The notes below the pieces were generated by a model that worked only from the letters and a program-made list of their open reading frames with translations, made no database searches and was not told the origin of the DNA. A DNA stretch of 64,000 bases from Thuidium tamariscinum. Lineage: Eukaryota; Streptophyta; Bryopsida; Hypnales; Thuidiaceae. Numbering within the stretch: the first letter of the stretch is position 1; each line of letters begins with the position of its first letter. This document shows, one piece after another, positions 34,101 through 47,301 of the stretch. The stretch covers positions 5,704,001 to 5,768,000 of the forward strand of contig OX344757.2 in assembly GCA_947034885.2 (NCBI GenBank), read 5' to 3'. The translations under genes and the position numbers were made by a program.

Positions 34101-36157
34101 GTAACATCAGTGTGGCCCCCCCCCCCTTACACAATAACGTCCCCGAAATTCTTAAGTAACGCACCATGTCTACCACTCCACCTAGAATTTCGGGGATGAA
34201 TCTCTCACACCGTCACATCTCAAAAGCACAGAGCCAACTGCTTATGGGCTCCGCTTTGTCCATACTCTGCAAATGTTACGTCTACAAGGAATACACTGAA
34301 ATGTTCATATCAAATTCAGATTTTTGGCTCACGTTATATCGAAAACAGCTCTCTCCATCTTCCCGAATTCTCATGAATTCAAGGTTCATGCAATTACAAC
34401 TTCCGAATCGCATTACAGACGCGTGCTACATGACTTCCTGGACCACCACTAACTACAAATGACTACCGGTCATACATTCATCGTCACATCAGCACTTGCA
34501 ATCTTGCATCTCCCGGTCTCCCCTCTACTTTGTCTCCTGCCCATACAGTACGTACGATATGATCTGCACTTCCGTCCAAACATCGGCCAACATTATAAAG
34601 TCATATTGTCTTCATATAAATTGATATAACCACACAATTAGCACTCACCCTAAGCCGTTCTCTGATTTAGTATTTCCAGTTCCATAATTGCACTCAAACT
34701 TCATTCACACCGCCTTTCCTCAAAAGGAGTACAACATTGCTCTCATTACATCCTAATCTAATGAGCGGTTTCTGGCCACTAACACATTGAATTTTTACAG
34801 GGACCTCTGCCTACTACTCACACAACACATACCTCCAGTTCTTCAACTCCGTTCACCCTTCACTCCGTCATTCCCCTGTCATTCCTTTCTTCAATTCCAT
34901 GAACAGTTCTTCACGCCAATTGCTATTTCAACAGGAGAGTCCTCATCACAAGCTCTCTTCTATACTAAAACCATCGTTTCAGAATTCGGCAAAAGAGGAA
35001 GCATGCTTCATGAATTCGTACTTCTGCAACAATGTCGCTAGGACAAACACTATCACGTTCATGTCCTCTTCCAACTACTCCATACCCTTCTCCGTACCTC
35101 CTCAGCTGATTACGGCTGCAAAGCGACTCGCTAATTCAAGCGCTGCTTTGAAGCCTGCCATGAACAACGTTTCCTTCTTTCCAGACATACTGTTTTCTCT
35201 TAAAAGTGTCCAAATCCTCCACTTCACTCAACAGATAAGAAGGCATAAAAAACTTCACTGCATTCCCATGCTCACTACCGTACATGATGCCTTAGTCAGA
35301 CCATCAACACAAAACAAACATGGACAGCATCGGCTCTGCAGAGAACCACCTCAAGTTCAATTGACTTATCTCATGTCTGCCGATGGTTTGCACTACACTT
35401 CAGAAACGTCTTCTCAAAGCACATCACCATACTGTCTCTTCTATAAAAGCACTCGGTCGTGCTTCAAGGGTTCCAGCAACTATAGACCACGTAACTCCTC
35501 TTCTACGGTTACTCCACTTACATGTCATACTCAATTCCTGGGAATAAACAACCACCTGCACCTGCCACGGCGACTCGCAGTGCCACATCATGCCATTCGA
35601 AGACCGCACTGCTTCGTATCACTGAACTGCACTTCACACACCTCTCAGGATTTCTGAGATTCTGTCGCTCCGTCGCAGCACACATACATAAAATCCAACC
35701 ACTTTCAACATTCTTGAAATTCTACAATGCGTGAAATACAAACAAGCAAATACAGTTGAATACATATTGTCATTGCACATAGCAAATTACATTGGCCAAA
35801 CAAATTAGGACATGCTGCGTACACTACTACGACGAAGAGGATCGATCCCATTCAACCCTGACCCCCTCATTCACTTACTCATAGACTGGGGACACTATAT
35901 ACTCCACGAGCGCTCTTATTCCATGAAGAGAAAACAACACTTGCTTCACACACTGACCTCAAATGCACTCCCACAATGCTAATGAATAGGGAAAACCACT
36001 ATTCCTTCACAATGTGGAGGACTTCTCCAATCTAACAGTCACAACTGATACAAAACAACACAACGAACATACCAAATGTCACGGATCTATAGGTGGACAT
36101 ATTTTGATCTTCAGCCCCTCATGTGAACTTATCCTAGGGGCATCAGTGGCACTGCTC
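31101..36157. other. G-poor, C-rich region without a supported gene
   Basis: The plus strand is strikingly poor in G. For example, 33001-33060 has 6 G and 24 C, and 34861-34920 has 5 G and 22 C. Long plus-strand frames (such as 34899-35657) follow from the scarcity of G in stop codons and show no domain. From 31.1 to 32.2 kb TGCGCG and GCATGC words are frequent. It may be transcribed minus-strand non-coding sequence downstream of the genes at 36-45 kb. Confidence 0.45.
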
Positions 36158-37863
36158 TCACGCGTTCCCAGACCTCAACACGATCTTCTCAACCTTAGCA
36201 CCCTCCGCCGCAGTTGACACTGACTTGGCGCCACGGACCCTCTTGCTGTCCTTCGTAGTTCCTTTGCTTATTTTCATTGCACCTTTCTTGCGGCAATCCT
36301 CGAAATTCGTGTCACTGTCCACTGCTTCCTGAGACAAGGGCTGTATGAACTCCCCCAACAACCTCGTTATCTGCTCAACCGGTGGAACTTCAATCAAGTG
36401 CGAAATGCACCAGAGAACAGGTGTATGTGGCAAACCTTCCGCTTGGTCCAAGTAACTTATATGCTTCGGGAATCTCGTGTCCTTATCAAACATAACCGGC
36501 GTATTCCTGTAAAGTACTCGTACAACAGATATCATCTGCTGCCCTTCTTTGCAAATTTCATTAGCAGAGTCCACGCAGCGTGATTTACGGTTGACACCTG
36601 CATTCGCTTCTGCTACCACTTTCCCAACGAACTGTGGATGCAAAACCCATACGCGTGTTCTTGTCTTTATTGGGTTCTGCAATTACAGACACAAGGTCTC
36701 GTTCCATTCAGTTCACTTCCATCATTCACTTGTCGCCACAAATTTATGCTACTTAAAACATTCAATCGCTGAAAAGTACATACTCAAATACACACAGCAC
36801 TTACGGAATTCTTCGGACGCTTATAGAAATCAAGCTTCTTGACGATGGACGCATCTATCATGTCGAACCTCTGCTTCTTCGGTGGTGCTTTGTAGACCTT
36901 TCGATTCACTTTCACTTTCACCGGTTTCTTTCCACTACCTCCACCGTATTCACCTTCCAGCTTTCGCTTTATTACCTCCCTCGGTAGAACTGGTGGCTCC
37001 TCGTCTTCGCCTGAACCGTCAAATTCTTCATCGACGAAGTCCGCATCCTCCGTGTCATCTTCTGACCTGCTGTCTGCGTTCCTGTTGGCATTCATGTATC
37101 CTCTGCGAACCAACGTCGAAGGAGACCGGGGCAAGTCACTCGTACTGCTTGGTTCTTTGCGAGGCGGGGCGTTCACTATTTCTTCTTCCACAATAACTTT
37201 CTGCTTCACCTTACCTGAACTTGCCGGAGGCAAATTTTTTTTATCAGAAACCTTCTCAGTGACCAATGCCGGTCCCCTTCCAAAATGGTTGGCCGCGCTT
37301 ACGCCTTCCATCTGTTGTCGTATGCACCCTTCGATTTCTTCGGTGAAAATCTGTTTCGCTGTGCTCGTGATGTCGTGAAGTCTTCTGTCCTCAGATGTCG
37401 GCAAACCTATGCATTCTCCTCCATCAGATGATGATCCGGATGACAATAGGACTGTGAACTTCTCTGACGAGCCAACCCTTTTTTCTAAAGATAATTTCTT
37501 GTCCAACTCGGAGTGTTGGTCCCCTCTAACGTGAGGAAATGAAAATTTCCCTATCCCTGATGAACTTCTCAAAAAAGCCTCTGCGTTATATGTTGTCGGC
37601 GCTTCTTTCACTGAAGCATCTCCATTGTTCTTCTGAACTGACGGATTCAGTTTCATCGACTTCAGACTATGAGCTCTCGGAACGGGAGATTCAGATCGCT
37701 GCACTCTCTTTCCACTGTCTAACCCACCTGGTCTCTGCAAACTGCCCATCACTTCTGCTATGGTTCGATTTTCGCTCCTACTCTTCGTCGCCAGTTTGCT
37801 TCGGACATGATCAACAGAAACTCCTTCCTTGCCCTTCATAGTGGAGGGAATTAAAATGCGCAT
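36158..37863 (-). CDS. Two-exon acidic/basic protein, unknown family
   Basis: Exon 36805-37863 (ATG at 37863 or 37839) ends at a GTAAGT donor. Exon 36158-36676 follows a TGTAATTGCAG acceptor, in phase 0. Together they give about 525 residues. The first exon is Ser-rich and probably disordered, with an acidic stretch (DDTEDADFVDEEFD) and then a basic one (KKPVKVKVNRKVYKAPPKK). The second has a compact part (RVWVLHPQFVGKVVAEANAG, HTPVLWCISHLIEVP) and a basic tail. No family recognised. The start overlaps the end of the transposase-like gene by 13 bases in another frame. The two may be one transcript, or a frameshift may separate halves of one gene. Confidence 0.6.
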
Positions 37864-40800
37864 CTCGCCTCAAACGACGACATTATGTTATCCACAGCAT
37901 TATGCAGTAGATTGCTTATGTCTGCCATTGGATTACTAGCACGATTTGGAGAGGGTGATTTGATACTGCCATGGCGTTCGGAATCAAAGCCCAACGAGTC
38001 CTGCCATGCACATACCCCATGAGCATAATCATTGTAAGTACTCATTCAAAGATGATGACAGTAATTACTCGTTTTCAGCACCTCCAAGAGTACTAGTCAC
38101 TACTTAGCCCATGGAAGTTCCAATTAGCGAATTCATAGAACTTTCTGAACTTCAGGACATCGGTGAGTAAACGTTGGATACAATATGACTTTACCGAGAC
38201 TCCACAATTTCCATAAGCTGCCACGCTTGGCTTCTCTTTCGCGACTTCGTCATAATCCGGCATGCATTCTTCCTGAGACTGAAGATTTTCAACCTGCCAC
38301 ATTTCCCCACCATCATGGACTAATCCATTTCAGATGCACTCACAATCCTTGTGACGCTGTCACTAAGAATTCATTTCATAATTCTGACGACATCTACAAA
38401 TAAAACCCATCTTCCACTGCCCACGAACAAAATGCTCACATATACTCTATAACTGCCTCGTATCCTCTCAGTTGTCCGAAGACAATTATCTGCAGCCTCT
38501 CCAAGCATCACAAAGTAATGCACAGTCATGTTCCTAATTCATAACTCCATTGACTTCTACTTTTAGACTACTGTGGCCTTCTTCCCTGTTCTGGCACCTC
38601 ACGTCCTCCACGCAATCATCAGTATTTTTCGAAAGTCATTTTTATACACACGAAACTACTACCATGAAACAAGGAAGACTATGTACAATAACTTCACTGT
38701 CCTGAATGGCAATGACGCTCAACCTCGTCCGCCGGTCATGCATACAAAAGACTCAATCACTAATAAGTAATGACAAAATGCAAACCAAAAGGCGCTGAGA
38801 CAGTGTACCAATTCCGATGATTTCGTAGTTGCATTCTTCTGGTTCTGCTTGCACTCCCTCTTTCCTTCCGGTGACTTCCAATAATCTATCAATTGCAACC
38901 ACGCTTTCTTTTTACACCCCTCTGGCTTCTTACTCTCTCCGTGCTTCATCCAAAACTGACGGTACTCAAACCTACATCTCTTAAAATAACCTTTCAAATA
39001 CCCTTCTACCATTCCTGTAGGAAGAGGTTGGGGCAATAAAAATTGCCTTCTCACTTCATCCATTATTTCTTTTATTGTCTCATCCTCATTGACGTTTATG
39101 TACGCATCCTCAACGAGAGCATGGGCAGCCAACTTCAGGGCATTCAGAAACTGAGATTTATAACGTAGTATATTTCCATTCTCATCTTGGACTAATGTCA
39201 TTTGAGGTATTCTCCCCTGATAAATAGCCATTTTAACTTCCTTCAAATACGTCTTCTCATCCTCTCTAAGAGCTTCTTTGCGTTCTTTTAAAGACAGAGG
39301 TGTTTTTGACTTACTTGGAGTGCCTGTGCCCTGTTCCAAACTAGAAGTTGTGCCTTCGGTCGCCGTTCTCAATTTCTGCAGTGGAAACTTTTGTCCACGA
39401 GGAGTTCTTTGCACATCTTCGCTATCGCTACGAATTGCTCCCTGTTGAGTGTCTGCTGACAGTGGAGGCGGTGAGTGCCGATCCTCTGTCGTCTCCGGCA
39501 CTCTTTTAGTATGGCTTCGGTTCCCCAGGTTCCCAACGGAAGTCCCCGGATACTTGGAGGCGTTCGCCTCCGCCGCTGTACTGTGTTCCGATTGGTCATG
39601 ATCAACTCGTCTAGAACGGGGACAATACCATGGCCCTGCAGTGCTCGAAGGTGGCCTCGTCGACAGAGGTCGCGGATGCGCGTTCACATCACAATCCAGA
39701 AGTCCTTGAGTTCTATAAAGATAATCAGGCACTCCTGCACTCGGAGGACGCATGTTCACCCACTGAACATTAGGATGAAAAGCTGCGCCTTGACTCATTT
39801 GAGACATCACGAAACTGTCCGCAGTTCCACCTTGAGTATGGCTTCCCAAAATCTGCGGAATGCCACTGAAGTTACCGCCTGGAATTGCAGAATACATTGC
39901 ACTTCCTGCCAAATGCTGCATGGGATGGACTCCTGATCCATACCCTGGTCCGTAATTCGGCCAAGCGCTCTGATGTCCATATGATACCTGAGACAACGAA
40001 GGGCGAAGCATGTTGTGAATTTGCTGCATTAAAGTTCCTGTCCCCTACATTCTGACATGCCCCCCTAAGCATTTTCAAAGTCATAAATTAAGTACGGACT
40101 TAGCAACACATTCAGACTATCAAATCTTTCACTAGAAGAGGCTTCTAGTTTCATTCAATCACCCTATTTGTTTACTTTCCAAGTAAAAATCACAGCACGT
40201 TGCTGACGTGAACAATGACCTGACATGCTCTCAAACAACATTAACTATTTCAACTACATGTGACGTCAAGTGCATGAAATCCCTTTGGTATCTGCATATA
40301 CAAGTTCCTGCACCGTCAACTACTTCTACGAAAACTATCATTGGAGTGCACGTTGCTTTTTTTGGTAGCTGACAAACAATACGCACATACAATATTCAGA
40401 ACACATGCAGTCCTTCCACCACCCTTCAACCATGAAGGGTGGCCAACAAATTCCAAAGGCAGAACGCTAACGACTACTAAATGAACAGTCCGAGTAATGA
40501 ATTAGTATTGTACGGAATGCCTGGTTTCATAACACCGTAAAAGGACAACGACAGACTACGCCTCCGCTGGTTATGTTTACGTCCATCATATACACCGTCG
40601 GTACACTACAAACATTAAGTTACTCTTGTCAACTTCCCCATGCACCCGTCTATTCCGACGGCTGCAATTACTTAGCACAAGAAAGATTCTCACAATGGCC
40701 TCATGATAAACATTGAGAAGAAACACCTACCCTCACTCACCTGTGAATGCTGAACGTGAGGTTGACGGCGGTCTGAGTATGGAGCATACTGCACATCAAA

Positions 40801-41382
40801 AAAAGACAAACACTCTTATTTGTTCTGTGCTTCATCGTCCCTTCACATTTTTTGCATGCTATTCGCAGGGGATCATGAAGTCCCTTTAAATTGTACATGG
40901 TCTCAGTCTATGAACTTACTTGGGAATGAGTGTAAGCAGGTGCCTCAGAGGATCCAAATAACACCCGAGGCTGCAAAACAGCTTTTACGATGAGTGCACA
41001 AAAAAGACTATTGAAACATAATGTCACTGACATTGAGATTTTTAGTGTACTTCATGAAACCAACTCTTTAAACGAATTATATTATTTCTAACCTCTGCAG
41101 TTGATGGATTCTGGGTGGCACTATAGTCTTCTGCGAAGGGCTGAGTGTTCTTCACTATTTCTTCATCGGACAAGTTCACAACGTCATCATGATTCTCCAT
41201 TGCTCGTTCTCGAATAGATGTACCAGAATATACGAAATCCTACATGCACACAAGTGAAGGAAACGCTGTGTTCTGAACAATAGGGACTTAACAGAAATTG
41301 GAAGTGCACCATAGTTCTCGGGTGTCCGTATGCACGCTGAAAGAATTCCTGACTTGTGGCACTGCTGTTCCTTCCTTCGGCA
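37851..41382 (-). CDS. En/Spm (Ptta)-like transposase-related gene, seven exons visible
   Basis: Exons 41310-41382, 41093-41239, 40920-40970, 40741-40788, 38809-40023, 38195-38293 and 37851-38000 join in frame through GT-AG introns, nearly all in phase 0. A further exon upstream (about 41427-41477, reading AKFVPTITEKLSDTP) seems to belong, so the 5' end is unknown. The visible protein is about 593 residues: an acidic start (NLSDEEIVKN), then a Gln/His/Tyr/Gly-rich low-complexity stretch, then a basic region. The last third of the large exon (RFEYRQFWMKHG, AWLQLIDYWKSPEGK) has the Trp/basic pattern of plant En/Spm-type transposase domain PF03004. Whether it is a functional transposon gene or a domesticated one cannot be told. 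It lies between two other minus-strand genes. Confidence 0.65.
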
Positions 41383-43077
41383 CTGAAATGACGGAATTGT
41401 GGACACAAAGGGTGCCACGGCATTACGGCGTGTCAGACAGCTTTTCCGTGATAGTTGGGACAAACTTCGCGGTGGCTCTTCATGTCCGCAGTCCCTCCAA
41501 TGTCAAGTAAGGTGCATGGCAATTTCATTCCTTTCTTATCAGAGTATATACGACTAATATAGCATACAACTCTAATAAATTCAGCCATTCCATACAACTG
41601 CAACGACGAGGACGGTGGCTATTCTATTCCAGTGCATCATGCATGTCACATTCTGCACTTCCTATTCTAAGCATGACTCTGAAAATCATGCACATGGTTG
41701 ACATTCCACTTGAATAGAAACTGAAAAGGAAAAAGTCAGAGTTACGTTTACCATGTCCATTCCCACGCGTCTCATCTATAAATACATGGAATTCTGGAGA
41801 TTCACCAGCGCTGTGCTTAGCGTAGTGGCATCTCGAAGAGCATTTCCCGATACATCTGCAGAAAGAAGACAAAGAATCATGAGAATGACACACGTCAATT
41901 CGAAAACCCTCATTCTGTTCATGTACGTAAATAAAACCTACTCCTTGACAGTGCTTCCTCACCACTGACATTTCCCTCACAGCGGTCGCCGGACTCCACA
42001 GTCATCCAGGCCTTCGCGACGTTTCCCACCGCTTCATTGGTTTTAATACACTGAATGATTTCTAGTCAGGAATAGTAAATGGAATCTTCTATACCGTGTC
42101 CCACCAGAACCTTCACTGTATATACATATTGTGACCACATGAATTATCTTCATTGTTAAAAATACCTCTTTCACTTCAATCATGGTATGGAAGGCCAAAA
42201 AATCTCAGGTTCGTATAATAGCATGAACTTCCTTTCACTCTTCCGGGAAGACTGCAGAATATACGTTTCTGGCTCGTCAAACCTTTCACCGATTACTGTT
42301 TCTATACGCGTTCTTCCATATGTAAACATCAGTTGCCCAAAGGACGAATACATTTTACTTCATTTAAAAAAAGACCTATCACGGCCTCTCACCGAGGATG
42401 AAGTAGAAAACAACGATGAAAACCTAAGTAGGCAAATGCGGTTAAACATAAGTCACACGGAAGGCTCTCCTGATCGGACTTCAACCTATGCACACACGTC
42501 ATTTTCGTGTTATGTGAGTCACTGTATCTGTAGTAACTGACTCACTGGTCATGCATGCCAAAATAGTTCAAAAACTGTTTGCTGCACAACCAGAAATTAT
42601 AATTGAAAGACAGATTCCCAAACACATTGACATGTGCCTTATCCTGTTCATAGAAACATGTTAGGCATAAGCTAACTTTACATTCTGCCCTACCAACCAC
42701 CACATTCTGTAATAACTATGCAGTATACTGGATGTTCCAACGCTGATCAATACTATCAATTGACCTCTACTCCCTGGTCAATGAAGAAGTACTTGGTCAA
42801 CTAAATAGTCTTAAAAATTATCTATACACTATGTTCCAAACCTCTCCAATTCTATAATTCCTTGACAAAAGTGAAACCTCACTTCATGCCGTCAGAAATC
42901 ATTCATAACGAATTATCTATTTTGTACGTCGACAAGATCTACTGTTCAGCCTTAAGCTTACATGTCATGTTGTTGCCGCCACTTCCAATCCGGCACATGT
43001 CTTTTACGAAATCCAACATTTCCATAACGCAATCTCCTGGAATACATTCTGAATTCATCTTCGTTACACTGTGCTCT

Positions 43078-45122
43078 TCACACTCCTGTCCGCACTCTAC
43101 GGCCTCCACTCCCCCACTTCACACTGTCATTCTGTCCGCCGTCAGATGACGCTGCTGAAGACTCCATTAGCCTGTCCAAGTTCGAACCAACTCTCTTCAA
43201 CCTGCCCTTGATTTCTTCAAATACATTCGTCAACTTGATTTCAACCATCTGAGAGTGCCTGTGACTGCGTTCCGTGCCGCTCTCGTCTTCCTGTCATGAA
43301 CTCAGTATTACTGAACATGAAAGAACGACCGCTGTGAAACTTACACACACTCAACTGCAGTCCACTTTCATGAATTCCAGTACTTCCGATAAGGAATTAC
43401 TGTATGAAGATAGACCATGTCAATAACAACTGTGGACTGTGTGTGCGATGCTGCTCTGTATTGTGTTCGAAAGTCACTTCATTTTAAAGCTTTCATAACT
43501 TCACTGCATTCACTTGAACTTATGACTCACTCTGTAACAGATCAACGGTAAAACTTATGAAATTCTCTTTAAGGACCTCCTAGTGCGTCACCTCGTATTA
43601 CTCACCTCCACCAGCTGCATCAACAAGCACCCGTTCTCTGAGGCAGACAGTTCCTTAACATCATCGAACTTCTCCATAAGAGCCCTGGCACATGCAACAA
43701 CTCACTCTATATCCACAACAGACCTTTATTGTGCGGTATTAAGGTCACAATGAAAACAATGACCCCATAAAAAATGTGACATCGGAAACATTAGGCTACT
43801 GACGACGCTTGCTAAGAATGTGAATTCATGAACGTGGGCGCTACAGAATCCTTCCCGGCAGTAATATCTACATAGACATAAAATCATCGATAATACGAGA
43901 CACCGATTGAGAAGCATTCTCTGTTAGAGCAGAAAAAAAAGAAAATTCCTACATGGAACCAATCACTATGTCTTGCATTCATTTCTATATGAAGATATGC
44001 ATGCATTGGTGTAATTTTCATTCTACATCAATAATTTGAGTGAAATTGTAGACCTCTGACACTTTCAATGCAACAGAACCGTCTGTTGTTTGCCGAGCGG
44101 GCCAACCGTCATCCAAGTCAGATTAAGAAATGGACGAAGTGTAAAATCAATACGAACGGGAATCCTCAATTCAGGATACTCATGCACAGTACCTCAAATT
44201 CTTCCAATCTTGACCGTGCGAAACCTCTCCGTACTCCTCCATCATGCCCCACACTTCCCTAACTCTTTCGTCATAAAGAGATCCCCATACAACTTCATTC
44301 CTACTGCGTAGCTGATGCACTACTTGTCCTAGTTTCAACCAAATATCTTTTAACATTATTTGCAACCCGGGCACTTCCCTTACGGACACATAGACGCATT
44401 CAGAATTCGATAAACATAAAAATTTCAAATTCGAAAAAACAAATAATTCTGTACCTCAACAGTTTCTTACAAGAATTTAGAAACGACAATATTCCTTAAT
44501 ATTAACAACAGAATATTATTAAATTTGAGAACACACGAACTTCCACTCACCCATTTTGCTCGTCAGAAAACGTCGTCTCGACCTTCTACAATGAGAATAC
44601 ATGCCATAACAGTACAATTTGTAACCCTCCCAGAAGTCGCTTGATCTGCCTCAACCAATAAATTATGACTACAAGTTCCATATCCTTTCACCTGGTACTT
44701 CACAGGAATACACACATCATCAAGAGCGGAGATATGTCAAAGACTTCAAATAGTGCAATTCAAATGGACCATGCGCAAATCCTGGGTTTCGGAAACAAGC
44801 CTGAAGTTCGCTTTGTCAAGGATATGCTTGCCTTCATCTGTTAGAAAAATGTTTCGGGCGCGAACTTTCTTCTTGGAATCACAGCCTCTTTTCACCTCTG
44901 TGATTTGCGGTCGAGACTTCCCTGAAGCGGGTGACATCAAATGCACGGAATTGGTGAATTGAATTAAGCAGTGAATTGAATTAAGCAGAAGTGAAGGACA
45001 AGCGATTTCATCTTCACTACAACTCATTGAGAATTCAATGCAAGGAAACTCAGTGCATTCAGGGCATCATTCCACATTCATAGAGAACTGGGACCGTCAT
45101 TTTTACCTGTCTGTTCAGCCAT
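43078..45122 (-). CDS. Six-exon gene for a 226-residue helical protein, unknown function
   Basis: Exons 45107-45122 (ATG), 44770-44921, 44551-44585, 44193-44378, 43606-43684 and 43078-43290 (TGA) join to 681 bases. All junctions are GT-AG and every phase matches, which strongly supports the model. The least certain junction is the donor at 44769 (GTCCAT). The protein starts MAEQTG and has a basic segment (CDSKKKVRARNIF). A predicted helical middle follows (IMLKDIWLKLGQVVHQL, WGMMEEYGEV, LMEKFDDVKEL), then a second helix (MVEIKLTNVFEEIKGRL) and a Gly/Ser tail. The leader contains AAACCCTAGA, common in plant 5' leaders. No family recognised. It is upstream of, and parallel to, the transposase-like gene. 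Confidence 0.72.
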
Positions 45123-45660
45123 AGAAGAACACGATTTCAGCAGACGGTCTAGGGTTTTAAAATTAAAACGCTCTGTTCAAACACCAACATAAATTACGCA
45201 ATACACTACATGAACACGATAAACTGATGTAAGCATCACCCTTACGGAACTTCAGTCCCGAACTCTGGATTCAGAAATTCATTTCCCGCAATTGGGTTCA
45301 CTACAACCTTCTTCAACACAAACACTGCGTCCCAGCGTCAGGGGTTGTACGCATCATTTCGAAGGCGCATTCTTTAAGCTTCTACAGCGATTTCGAAGAT
45401 TTTTGGAGAACTACTCTGTCCTCGTCCGCATTTGCTGCCCAGGTCACGGAGGTAATTTGAAGGAAACGACTGAAGTGTTTCACGTAAAATCCTCGGTTAT
45501 AAACCCTAGAGCGCGCCGAACTCCACTACCAGGAGAACGTCACAATTCAACTTCAATGTCAAGTTATCATCACATCCTCAATGAAAATCATCGACCTTTT
45601 CAAGAATACGTTAAAAACTTCTACTTCAAGTGTTGGTATTGATTTCCTCCACTGCTACAC
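45123..45660. other. Upstream region of the six-exon gene
   Basis: Probable promoter and leader of the minus-strand gene starting at 45122. The plus-strand frame at 45292-45642 has no recognisable motif and I do not treat it as a gene. Confidence 0.45.
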
Positions 45661-45662
45661 TA

Positions 45663-46091
45663 CACTAATGATGATAAATACTGTTACCCATACTAACTCC
45701 TTCATAAATGCTATAAGTTTTTACTCTTTCTAAATATTTCTATGAAGTGCATAAATCCTAGTACCATTCTAAGTGGGAAAATTCCACACCCGTTTTTGGT
45801 AAAAAATTCATGAAGAGTAAAAACTTATGACTTCCGCAAATAAGTTAGTGTAGGTAACACTATTTTTCATCATGAGTGAAACGATGATAAATAGTGTTAC
45901 CTACACTAACTTATTTGCGGAAGTCATAAGTTTTTACTCTTCATGAATTTTTTACCAAAAACGGGTGTGGAATTTTCCCACTAAGAATGGTACTAGGATT
46001 TATGCACTTCGTAGAAATATTTAGAAAGAGTAAAAACTTATAGCATTTATGAAGGAGTTAGTATGGGTAACAATATTTATCATCATTAGTG
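45663..46091. mobile_element. Head-to-head MITE dimer forming a 429-bp palindrome
   Basis: The ends are CACTAATGATGATAAATA and its complement, flanked by TA on both sides. The two halves (about 214 bp each, centre near 45877) are near-perfect reverse complements over their full length. The right half matches the single element at 62904-63119. Each monomer has its own long inverted ends (about 70 bp). A transcript would fold into a very long hairpin. Confidence 0.85.
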
Positions 46092-46234
46092 TAGTGAAAT
46101 GCTCCTTCACAATTGCAATTCCAACACTGTAGCGATAGGATGTAAGAGTGACTATATGGAGGGCTGACATCATGTCATTTCAGAACCTAGTCCAAAATAT
46201 TTTACAGAACCATTGTTCATTTATATTTGTTTAA

Positions 46235-47297
46235 CCCCAAAAGGTTGGAAGTCCCTTTGGGGGAGAATTGGAATTCTCGACTGCCTTGTGTGACCTCAAT
46301 TTCACGTTTGTGTTTTTGGAAACTCTTTTTCAAGATATGAAATCAATTAATATTTCCTCAATTTTAATTTTTCTTTAAATAGTTGCTTAGAAGTAAAAGT
46401 TTTGCCATTCACAGTCCAAATACCTATTCCCTACGTAGAAAAAATTTATATCCGTATAGATATATATGTATATATCTATCTATATCTATATATACGTTTA
46501 GATATATAGATCTATCTATATCTATATATTAATATATAGATAGATATTTTAATATCTATATATCTATATAGATTTATAGATATAGATATACACATAGCTT
46601 GATTAATTCTTTAATTCGTACTCTAGTTCTCAAATTTCTTGTTCATTTCTATATTTGATGCTTGGGTACATTTCATTTGGATAAATAATGAGGAACTACT
46701 AGACAATCTTGTTTGTAAAGCAATCATAGGACCATCTCCAGAAAATAACTTGTACAATTCATTTTTGAATTGTAATTTTCTAATATTTCAAATTCCGCTT
46801 TCTGATACAGTTCAAGATTAGTGCAATAATCAATTCACTGCTGTGATCAAGGTTTTCCAATGGCCTCTTCAAGTTAGTCACAACTTTGTGCTCCATGAAA
46901 TCTTTGACGTACTTCTACTTAACAAAATTCTCTAAATGAAAATTAAGTTCCTGTTTTTGGAATTTTATGGAAACTCTCAACAGAAGTATTCAACATAAAA
47001 ACTTTGCTCTTCATGGTCCACAGTGAAACAGAATTTAACTAATGGCAATCAGAGTCCATTAAAATTGGAAGTCTGAGTTCCAAATCAGAAGATTTGCAAC
47101 TTCAAATACTTATCTCTTTGAAGTGGTATGGTCGAACTTCATGAAATTTGTTACCACTACATCTTCGACAAGTAATTTTGAAAATCCATTGATTACACTT
47201 CCATAAAAAATGTTTTTGTTTTTCTGGGTGGAATTAGTAAATCTGGCATTTTCTAGTGGATCTAAAGCCTCAAAATGCCCCAGTCCTTTAGGAGTTC
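46235..47297. mobile_element. Family-A TTAA element containing a TATAGA microsatellite
   Basis: It starts CCCCAAAAGGTTGG after TTAA (46231-46234) and ends CAGTCCTTTAGGAGTTC before TTAA (47298-47301). Interior similarity to 2079-3001 is clear (TTGTGTGACC, ACTTCATGAAATTTG, CCTCAAAATGCCCCAGTCC). Excess length comes from the microsatellite. Confidence 0.75.
46449..46598. repeat. TATAGA/TATCTA microsatellite
   Basis: About 150 bp of TATAGA, TATATC and ATATCTATC words in both orientations, partly self-complementary. It lies inside the family-A element and is absent from the 2079-3001 copy. Confidence 0.85.
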
Positions 47298-47301
47298 TTA
47301 A

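Noticed and set aside
34899-35657. 252-codon plus-strand frame
   Set aside because: Lies in G-poor DNA where TAG and TGA are rare; composition is Ser/His/Cys/Pro-rich without motif, and the skew suggests the other strand is transcribed.
42187-42540. 117-codon plus-strand frame with an acidic patch
   Set aside because: No domain or partner exons found; lies between minus-strand genes in C-rich DNA.
45292-45642. 116-codon plus-strand frame
   Set aside because: No motif; overlaps the likely promoter of the minus-strand six-exon gene.
46449-46598. Short tandem repeat as a CRISPR-like array
   Set aside because: Repeat is a simple TATAGA microsatellite with no spacers.
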